Assembly: GCA_036556965.1 (NCBI GenBank)
Contig: DATBIO010000135.1
Coordinates: forward strand, 1 to 6,830
Direction: 5' to 3'
Origin: DATBIO01 sp036556965
GTDB taxonomy: Bacteria > Acidobacteriota > Vicinamibacteria > Fen-336
Length of the DNA stretch: 6,830 bases
This document shows positions 1-5,096 of this stretch, piece by piece. Within the stretch, counting starts at the first letter, position 1. Every line of letters begins with the position of its first letter. Position numbers and translations under genes: made by a program. The notes beneath the pieces are model-generated. The model searched no databases. It had not been told where the DNA came from and was given only the letters and a program-made list of their open reading frames with translations.

Positions 1-364
1 GCGCGACGAGCGAGGCCGCCACCGACAGCGAGCGGAGGGCGGCGTCCCCGTCGCCGAACAATACGCGCCACGCGCGCAGGGCCAGGAAATAAAGGGGCGG
101 ATGCGGGTTGCCGTGCGGGTTGCCGTTCGGCGCGCCCCAGATGCGCCACCACGGCGGTGCGCCCTCCAGGCTGGTGGAGGGCGGCCCCGTGAGGGTGAGC
201 ACAATGCCGCAGGGGCGCTCCGCTTCCGTCGTGCTCCGCCCGGTTGCGGCGAACAGGCTGTGGAACTCGTCGGTCCACAGGCTCTGCTCATCGAGCCGGT
301 GCACGCGCAGCGCGGCGGCGAGGACGAGCAGGGCCGCGAGGATGGCGGCCTGGGAGCGGCTCAA
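1..364 (-). CDS. GT-C glycosyltransferase, family 39/PMT_2-like, N-terminal part (runs off left edge)
   Basis: About 121 N-terminal residues are present, read leftward without a stop to the window edge; the rest lies outside. Residues 6-21 form a first membrane helix. The first periplasmic loop carries the family's acidic pair in WTDEFHSL (D32, E33), and residues 86-93 carry the NPHPPLYF motif, followed by LRAWRVLFGDG. These are hallmarks of GT-C enzymes that transfer sugar from a polyprenyl-phosphate donor. The pattern closely matches the complete gene immediately upstream (W.DEFHSL, NPHPPL, LRAWRV.FGDG), so the two are tandem paralogues. I chose the TTG at 364-362 because it overlaps the upstream stop as TTGA and directly precedes the first helix. 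No ATG or GTG precedes the helix, and only a weak GGAG lies about 12 bases upstream, which suggests translational coupling. The NPH motif is preceded by an extra GNPH copy. Family is well supported; donor and acceptor are unknown. Confidence 0.85.
   Translation of the reverse strand, partial: MSRSQAAILAALLVLAAALRVHRLDEQSLWTDEFHSLFAATGRSTTEAERPCGIVLTLTGPPSTSLEGAPPWWRIWGAPNGNPHGNPHPPLYFLALRAWRVLFGDGDAALRSLSVAASLVA
101..124 (-). repeat. 12-bp tandem duplication inside the GNPH/HPP motif codons
   Basis: Two adjacent 12-base units (101-112 and 113-124) differ at one position. On the minus strand they read GGCAACCCGCAT and GGCAACCCGCAC, encoding GNPH twice (residues 81-84 and 85-88). The paralogue upstream has a single GNPH before PPL. 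This looks like an in-frame slippage duplication. Confidence 0.8.
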
Positions 365-1884
365 GAGGGCCCGCGCTCCAGGCGCCACAGCGACGCCTTG
401 CGGGGCGCGACCCAGCGCCGGGTGGCGACGGGGAACAGGGCGGTGAGCCGGGCCGCGGGCGGCGCGCCGGTGACCAGGCACACGGCCGGGCTCCGCGCAA
501 GGTGGGCGGCCGCCGCCGGGGACAGGCGGTCCGAGAGCGAGAGCACCGCGTTGCCGCCCAGGTGGCCGTAGTGGGAGAGGCTCCGGAACGCGTTCGTGAT
601 CCCGTCCGGAGTGGCGTAGAGCACGAGCACGTCGGCGTCGGCCAGGCACTCGTCCACCGCGCGCGCCATCTCGCGCCAGGGCGGGTTCCGGAGCCTGTAC
701 ACGCCGGGCACGTGCCAGAGGGCCACGAGGAGGCCCGCCGCCGGCAGCAGGTGGCCGGCGCGGCGCCCGAGCGCGCGCGGGGCCAGGGCCACCAGCGCGC
801 AGGTGGCCGGGCTCGCAAAGTAGATGAAGCGCACCACCGAGGTCTGGTGGGTGGCGTTGACCATGTCCTGCGCGGCGAGGAGGCCCATGGCCCCCGCGAA
901 CCAGAGCACCCACGGAAGGGCGTCGCGCCGCGCCCGGAGGGACACGCCCACCAGCACGACGGCCGCCGCCGCGAACGGCCACGCCGGCCTCGCGTGACGC
1001 TCGGAGGCGGTCAGGTGGTGCCAGGGCGCGCTCGCCACGCGCAGCGCGCTGCGGCCGGGCAGGCCGGCGGCCGGCTCCCGGAAGCCGACCCAGCCGCGCG
1101 CGGACCGGCGATGCATGTTCCAGAAGAAGGGCCCCCAGGCGGCCAGGAACAGGGCGCCCGCGATCACGAAGGCGGCCAGGGCCCGGCGGCGGGCCGCGGC
1201 GCGCAGGGAGGACGCGGCGCAGGCGCCGAGCCCGGCGAGGACGCCGATCGCGAAGTAGTGCACGAGGGCGCTCAGGAGCACGGTCACGCCCAGGAGCACG
1301 ACGAGGTGGAGGCGGGGGCCGCGCAGCCGGATGCGCGCCAGCGCCGCCAGCGCGATGAGCGCGAGGGCGAGGGCCAGCGAGTACCCGCGCGCCTCGCGGG
1401 CGTAGAAGACCTGCATCGGCGCGGCGGCCATGAGGGCGGCGGCCCACAGCGCGGCGGGGGCGCCGTGCAGGAGCAGGACGGCATCGAAGAGGACGAGGAT
1501 GGCGGCCACGGAGGCCAGGACGGGCAGCAGCCGCACCGCCGTCTCCCCGTCGCCGAACGCCACGCGCCAGGCTCGCAGCACCATGAAGAACAGCGGCGGG
1601 TGCGGGTTGCCGATGGCCGCCGTGGGGACGTCCCAGAGGCTCGTGCGCGGCCGGAGGGCAATGGGCGAGGGTGGGCTCCGGAGGACCACGCCGCGGGTCA
1701 GGGCCAGCTCCCTGGTGCCCCGCCCGCTGGTGGCGGCCAGGCTGTGGAACTCGTCGATCCAGAAGCTCTCCGCGCCCAGGCGGTAGACCCTGAGGCCGGT
1801 CCCGGCCAGCACGATGGCGGCGAGGACCAGGAGCACGCGCGGCGAGGCGCGGGTGGCGGCCGGCCGGTCGTCGGGCACGCGCAA
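361..1884 (-). CDS. GT-C glycosyltransferase, family 39/PMT_2-like (complete)
   Basis: A 507-residue integral membrane protein expected to transfer a sugar from a polyprenyl-phosphate carrier to an extracytoplasmic acceptor. A basic N-terminus precedes the first helix (about 17-31). The first outer loop holds the acidic pair D44-E45 in FWIDEFHSL, followed by NPHPPLFF (93-100, H95-P96-P97-L98) and YAREARGYSL (161-170), the usual family succession. About nine to eleven hydrophobic segments follow, including 120-140, 143-157, 168-183, 192-215, 235-253, 302-315, 325-338 and 355-390. RFIYFASP (352-359) matches the common R-[YF]-x(4)-P element. The C-terminal ~100 residues look like a small soluble alpha/beta domain. 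The TTG start at 1884-1882 is chosen because GAGG lies five bases upstream (1890-1893); a GTG at codon 3 is the alternative. The stop overlaps the next gene's start, so the two paralogues form an operon. Substrate cannot be read from sequence. Confidence 0.9.
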   Translation of the reverse strand: MRVPDDRPAATRASPRVLLVLAAIVLAGTGLRVYRLGAESFWIDEFHSLAATSGRGTRELALTRGVVLRSPPSPIALRPRTSLWDVPTAAIGNPHPPLFFMVLRAWRVAFGDGETAVRLLPVLASVAAILVLFDAVLLLHGAPAALWAAALMAAAPMQVFYAREARGYSLALALALIALAALARIRLRGPRLHLVVLLGVTVLLSALVHYFAIGVLAGLGACAASSLRAAARRRALAAFVIAGALFLAAWGPFFWNMHRRSARGWVGFREPAAGLPGRSALRVASAPWHHLTASERHARPAWPFAAAAVVLVGVSLRARRDALPWVLWFAGAMGLLAAQDMVNATHQTSVVRFIYFASPATCALVALAPRALGRRAGHLLPAAGLLVALWHVPGVYRLRNPPWREMARAVDECLADADVLVLYATPDGITNAFRSLSHYGHLGGNAVLSLSDRLSPAAAAHLARSPAVCLVTGAPPAARLTALFPVATRRWVAPRKASLWRLERGPS

Positions 1885-1956
1885 TGATGCCTCGAACCTC
1901 GGGCCGCAGCGCGGCGGGACGGTCTGTGGTAGGAGTCCGGGGCAAAGGGAGGCTGA
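1885..1956. promoter_or_regulatory. Divergent intergenic spacer between GT39 operon and M24 gene
   Basis: These 72 bases separate two divergent starts, so they should hold leftward and rightward promoters or parts of them. I could not find a convincing -35/-10 pair in either direction. A small perfect inverted repeat, GCCGC-AGC-GCGGC (1903-1915), could be an operator but is easily expected by chance at this base composition. Confidence 0.4.
1944..1952 (+). promoter_or_regulatory. Ribosome binding site of the M24-like gene
   Basis: AAAGGGAGG ends four bases before the ATG at 1957. An in-frame TGA at 1954-1956 directly precedes that ATG, so translation in this frame cannot begin further upstream. 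Confidence 0.75.
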
Positions 1957-3414
1957 ATGCGTGAATCACGGCGCCGTTGGCTTCGGCAGACGGGCTACGC
2001 CGCGCTGGGCGGGGGGTTCCTGGCGCGCGTGGACAAGGTGGCGGCGCAGCAGTCCTCGCCGCGCGGGGGCCTGACGGGCGCGCTCAAGGCGCAGGCCAGC
2101 GGCCGCAGCGAGGCCCTCTTCCTGAAGCCGGCTCCGGGCGAGGAGGGGCCTCCGGAGCCGGCGAAGGCGGACCGGCTCCCGCTGGAGTGGAACAAGGCCG
2201 CCGTCCAGCGCTTCAAGGACCAATTGGCCGAGCGCGACGTGGCCGCCTTCCTGGTGCGCCAGCCCCTGAACATCATCTACCTGACCGGCTACTGGCACAC
2301 CACCACCGAGCGGCCGCAGGCCTGCTTCATGAACCGCGACGACGCCGACCCCTGGTTCCTCTACCCGTCCCTCGACCGCGACCTCGTGACCTCCTGGTGG
2401 TTCGGCGGGGGCCGCATGTACTTCGACTACCTGCACGGCGAGGGCGCCTTCCCCCACGAGGGCAAGGTGCAGATGGGCGAGACGGTGGACCTCTTCACCT
2501 TCATGCTGGAGGGCGTCCGCCAGCACAAGGTGCAGGGCACGCGCATCGGCATCGACGGCGAGCTGTACCCCTCGGAGCTGGAGAAGGCCAAGAAGGTCCT
2601 GCCCGGCGTGGAGTGGGTGAACGTGGCCGACGTGGTGCTGAAGATGCGGCAGGTGAAGACCCCGGAGGAGCTGGCGCTGTGGCGGCGCGCCTACGTCTAC
2701 TTCGACCGCGCCCACGGCTTCGCCCGCGACTACATCCTGACCCACGGCACCGACGTCACCGACTACGAGGTGGCGGTGGCCACCGAGCTGTGGGTCAACG
2801 ACCTGCTCTGGTCCGACCTCGACCTGGCCGGGGGCAAGGCCCACCACGGCGTGGCCAGCTCCGTCGGCATCGGCGTGCGCGCGGGGGCGGTCACCGCCTA
2901 TCCCCACCCCAACCAGCCCTACTACAACCGCATCGGCAAGGGCATGGCCCTGCAGGTGGCGGGGGGGGCGCGCATCGGCGGCTACGGCCACGAGAACTAC
3001 CGGGCCTACATCATCGCGGACGGCGCCGGCGGCTTCGACCCCCACATGCGCAAGCTGTGGGAGGTCAGCCAACGCTGCTGCGACATGCAGGTCGAGCTGT
3101 CCGTGGAAGGAGTGACCTGCTCGTCGGTGGCCTACCAGATCCACAAGTACCAGGTCGCGCAGGGCGTGCAGAAGTACGTCTACCACCGGCCCGCGCACGG
3201 GGCGGGGGTGGAGGGGCACCAGTCCCCCTACATCGCCCTGGGCGACCACACCATGCTGCGCCGCAACATGTGCTTCTCCGAGGAGCCCGGGCTCTACGAC
3301 CCCGAGAAGGGCTGCGGCTTCAACTGGAGCGACACCGTGGTGGTGGGCGTGAAGTCGGGCTACCGCATGAGCCGCGTGCCCTACTCCAAGGAGTGGTGCT
3401 GGCTGAAGCTCTGA
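1957..3414 (+). CDS. Exported M24 (creatinase/Xaa-Pro aminopeptidase-like) family protein with altered metal site
   Basis: A 485-residue protein. The N-terminus has a twin-arginine motif, SRRRWLR (4-10), a short weakly hydrophobic stretch (12-23) and a possible cleavage site near KVAAQ (27-31), so Tat export is likely. A creatinase-N-like domain spans about 78-225 (VRQPLNIIYLTGYW at 100-113). The M24 'pita-bread' domain follows from about 230 (MRQVKTPEELALWRRA). Aligned by eye to M24 peptidases, the five metal ligands D-D-H-E-E appear as A335 (VAGGA), E346 (GYGHENYR), H414 (AHGAGVEGH), E443 (EEPG) and S458 (NWSD). H317 sits where creatinase has its catalytic histidine, and H410 and H421 are kept. 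Two or three ligands are thus lost, arguing against a normal dinuclear metallopeptidase and for a metal-independent hydrolase or a binding protein. DNA composition matches the neighbours and the reading frame is intact. Fold is well supported; reaction unknown. Confidence 0.88.
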   Translation: MRESRRRWLRQTGYAALGGGFLARVDKVAAQQSSPRGGLTGALKAQASGRSEALFLKPAPGEEGPPEPAKADRLPLEWNKAAVQRFKDQLAERDVAAFLVRQPLNIIYLTGYWHTTTERPQACFMNRDDADPWFLYPSLDRDLVTSWWFGGGRMYFDYLHGEGAFPHEGKVQMGETVDLFTFMLEGVRQHKVQGTRIGIDGELYPSELEKAKKVLPGVEWVNVADVVLKMRQVKTPEELALWRRAYVYFDRAHGFARDYILTHGTDVTDYEVAVATELWVNDLLWSDLDLAGGKAHHGVASSVGIGVRAGAVTAYPHPNQPYYNRIGKGMALQVAGGARIGGYGHENYRAYIIADGAGGFDPHMRKLWEVSQRCCDMQVELSVEGVTCSSVAYQIHKYQVAQGVQKYVYHRPAHGAGVEGHQSPYIALGDHTMLRRNMCFSEEPGLYDPEKGCGFNWSDTVVVGVKSGYRMSRVPYSKEWCWLKL

Positions 3415-3415
3415 C

Positions 3416-4909
3416 TCAGGAGCAGGGCGGAGGCGGGGCGGGCGGCGCCCCCGGCGCGTAGCGGAAGAGCCAGAGGTCGTCCTCCTCGTCGGCCACCAGG
3501 GCGGGGCGGCCGCAGAAGCGGGCCAAGGGCCGCCAGTCCTCCGGCGCGTCCTGGGGGGTGACCGTCGAGTACACCTCGTGGCCGGCCTCCCGCAGCGCGC
3601 GGGCGCGCGCGGTGGCCGTCTCCGCCGACACCGCCGCCCATTCGACGCGCGCCGCCTCGGGCAGGAGCAGGAACGCGGAGACGGACGGGCCGGCGTCGTG
3701 CAGCAGGGCCACGCGCCCGCCGTCCGCGAGCACCCGGCGCACCAGCCGCAGGCCGGGCGGGCCCTCGCGGTGGGACAGGGCGAGGGGAACGCTGACCGCC
3801 AACCCGCCCCCGGCGAGCAGGACGCCCGTCGCCAGCGCCGGCACGCGGCCGCGGGGGACGCCCAGGCCCACGACGACGCAGGCCACGGCGGCCAGCGGCA
3901 GGCCGTAACGGGGCTGGGCCGCGTCCAGCACCAGGAAGGCGGAGGCGGCATAGGGTACCGCCCAGAGCAGGAAGAGGACGCGCGTGTCCCGCGGCGCGCG
4001 GCGCAGGCGCGCCAGGCCGGCGCCCGCGAGGAGGAGGAAGGGAACGGCGAAGGCCAGGCCCCGCCATTCGACGCTCTGGGCCCACAGGCCCAGGCCGTCC
4101 AGGACCCAGCCGCGCACCACGACCTCCAGGCGGCCCACGAGGTCCCGGTCCGTGTAGGCGGTGCCGCCCCAGGCCTGGAAGTGGCCGGCCAGCGTGCGGG
4201 GCGCGCCGCGCAGGAGGCCCCCCGCGTCCACCGCGAGCTGCCAGCACAGCCACGGCGCCGCGCCCGCCGCGAGCCCGCCGGCGGCGACTGCGGCCGCGCG
4301 GGGTCCCCCGGCGCGCACGACCCGCCACGTGACCCAGGCCAGCGGGACCAGCAGGCCGGCGTAGGCCAGGCGCACGCCGAGGAGCAGGCCCGCGCCCAGC
4401 CAGGCGGCGGCCAGCGTCGCCGGCGACGGCCGCTCCGCCAGGCGGTCGCAGGCCGCCAGCACGGAGAGGGCGAGGAGCAGGCCCAGCGGGTCGCTGAGGA
4501 TCTGGCTGCCCGTCAGCCACGTGTAGGGGACGACGGCCCAGGCCACCGCGGCCAGCCACGCGGCGCGCGCGGGCGCGGGAGGGGACAGCGGAAGCCGCGC
4601 CGCCCAGCGCCGCGCGAGGTCGGTCAGCGGAGCCAGCGCCGCCACCGAGGCCGCCACCGAGACGAGGTGCAGGGCCCAGGCCCCGTCGCCCACCGCGCGG
4701 CGCAGCGCGCGGCCGGCCAGCACGTACACGGGATAGCCGGGCCAGTGCGGGCTGGCGTCGTGCACCGAGAAGCGGTCGAGCGCCCGCACGAAGTACAGCG
4801 CGTCGTGCCCGTCGGGCACGCGCGGGCAGGCCAGGACGCGGGCGGCGGCCAGGGCGGCGACGAAGAGGGCCCAGGCCAGGCGTTCACTCCCCCGCTGCGG
4901 CGCCGCCAT
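3416..4909 (-). CDS. GT-C membrane glycosyltransferase, family 39-like
   Basis: A 497-residue polytopic membrane protein, more distant from the tandem pair at the left. The first helix is at about 11-28. The first outer loop has DGHDALYFVRAL (33-44), with acidic residues in the family position, then HWPGYPVYVLAGR (55-67), a variant of the HPPxY/HPPGYP motif. Hydrophobic segments follow at about 78-97, 116-131, 141-154, 164-195, 205-226, 285-302, 310-329, 337-350 and 357-378. SQILSDPLGL (135-144), GVRLAYAGLLVPL (178-190) and QPRYGLPLA (332-340) also fit the family. Residues from 381 to the end form a soluble tail ending in a proline-rich stretch. I chose the ATG at 4909-4907 because it directly precedes the first helix; the open frame continues 96 codons upstream but that part is hydrophilic and lies in an apparent promoter region. 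No Shine-Dalgarno sequence precedes it. The gene ends one base from the convergent M24 gene. Probable role: sugar transfer from a lipid-phosphate donor; substrates unknown. Confidence 0.87.
   Translation of the reverse strand: MAAPQRGSERLAWALFVAALAAARVLACPRVPDGHDALYFVRALDRFSVHDASPHWPGYPVYVLAGRALRRAVGDGAWALHLVSVAASVAALAPLTDLARRWAARLPLSPPAPARAAWLAAVAWAVVPYTWLTGSQILSDPLGLLLALSVLAACDRLAERPSPATLAAAWLGAGLLLGVRLAYAGLLVPLAWVTWRVVRAGGPRAAAVAAGGLAAGAAPWLCWQLAVDAGGLLRGAPRTLAGHFQAWGGTAYTDRDLVGRLEVVVRGWVLDGLGLWAQSVEWRGLAFAVPFLLLAGAGLARLRRAPRDTRVLFLLWAVPYAASAFLVLDAAQPRYGLPLAAVACVVVGLGVPRGRVPALATGVLLAGGGLAVSVPLALSHREGPPGLRLVRRVLADGGRVALLHDAGPSVSAFLLLPEAARVEWAAVSAETATARARALREAGHEVYSTVTPQDAPEDWRPLARFCGRPALVADEEDDLWLFRYAPGAPPAPPPPCS
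4638..4661 (-). repeat. Perfect 12-bp tandem duplication in a glycosyltransferase membrane helix
   Basis: Two identical 12-base units (GCCGCCACCGAG on the plus strand, 4638-4649 and 4650-4661) lie in the coding sequence and give the peptide repeat SVAASVAA (residues 84-91) in the second hydrophobic segment. This is probably replication slippage tolerated in a helix. Confidence 0.8.
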
Positions 4910-4918
4910 TGCGCGCCG

Positions 4919-4947
4919 ATTCTGGGGCAAAGCGGGCCCGGCGTCAG
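4919..4947 (-). promoter_or_regulatory. Candidate promoter of the 4909 glycosyltransferase gene, possibly leaderless
   Basis: Read on the minus strand, CTGACG (4947-4942) and CAGAAT (4924-4919) are separated by 17 bases, each matching four of six sigma-70 consensus positions. The -10-like element ends nine bases before the ATG, so transcription would begin at or very near the start codon, consistent with the absence of a ribosome binding site. This was found by eye in a GC-rich background. Confidence 0.35.
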
Positions 4948-4958
4948 GCGGTGCGGCG

Positions 4959-4987
4959 TTGACCGGGGACGGCACCTCGGTTACCCT
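4959..4987 (+). promoter_or_regulatory. Candidate sigma-70-type promoter for the PKD-domain protein gene
   Basis: TTGACC (4959-4964, five of six consensus positions) and TACCCT (4982-4987, keeping the most conserved first, second and last positions) are separated by exactly 17 bases. Transcription would begin near 4994, giving a leader of about 100 bases that holds the hairpins at 5047-5080. Confidence 0.4.
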
Positions 4988-5046
4988 TGCGCCGCTTTCC
5001 CTCCGCCGTCCTGTCCCCGGGCATCGTCCGTCGAACAGCGTCGTCA

Positions 5047-5080
5047 GCCTGCGAGCAGGCGCCGGCCCGGAGCCGGCGCC
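5047..5080 (+). promoter_or_regulatory. Overlapping leader hairpins directly before the ribosome binding site
   Basis: Hairpin A has stem GCCTG/CAGGC (5047-5051 with 5056-5060) and a four-base loop. Hairpin B has a perfect nine-base-pair stem, GGCGCCGGC/GCCGGCGCC (5058-5066 with 5072-5080), and loop CCGGA. They share bases 5058-5060, so they cannot both form fully. Hairpin B ends at the base just before AGGAGG. It has no following T-run, so it is not a standard intrinsic terminator. A role in translation or mRNA stability is inferred. Confidence 0.5.
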
Positions 5081-5088
5081 AGGAGGAG
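5081..5088 (+). promoter_or_regulatory. Ribosome binding site of the PKD-domain protein gene
   Basis: AGGAGGAG is a strong Shine-Dalgarno sequence. The AGGAGG core lies 10 bases from the ATG at 5097 and 7 bases from an in-frame TTG at 5094, so either codon could be used. The second AGGAG (5084-5088) lies 8 bases from the ATG. Confidence 0.85.
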
Positions 5089-5096
5089 CGAACTTG

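Noticed and set aside
244..1887. Long plus-strand open frame (547 codons) opposite the GT39 genes
   Set aside because: Its product is low-complexity, rich in Arg, Gly, Ala, Glu and His, without domains. It is the expected shadow of GC-biased third positions in the real minus-strand genes.
1903..1915. Inverted repeat GCCGC-AGC-GCGGC as an operator
   Set aside because: A five-base GC palindrome is common by chance here, and nothing else supports regulator binding.
3435..3451. GC hairpin GGGGCG-loop-CGCCCC after the M24 stop as a terminator
   Set aside because: The stem is only six base pairs, has no T-run on either strand, and lies in the Pro/Gly-rich codons of the convergent gene. It is likely a chance result of composition.
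1966..3951. Minus-strand open frame of 661 codons spanning the M24 gene and the end of the glycosyltransferase
   Set aside because: It is antisense to a clear M24 protein and crosses the boundary between two well-supported genes. Its composition (His, Val, Leu, Ala, Gly-rich) is a complement artefact.
5058..5080. Leader hairpin as an intrinsic terminator
   Set aside because: It is followed directly by a purine-rich Shine-Dalgarno sequence, not a T-run, and sits just before a start codon.
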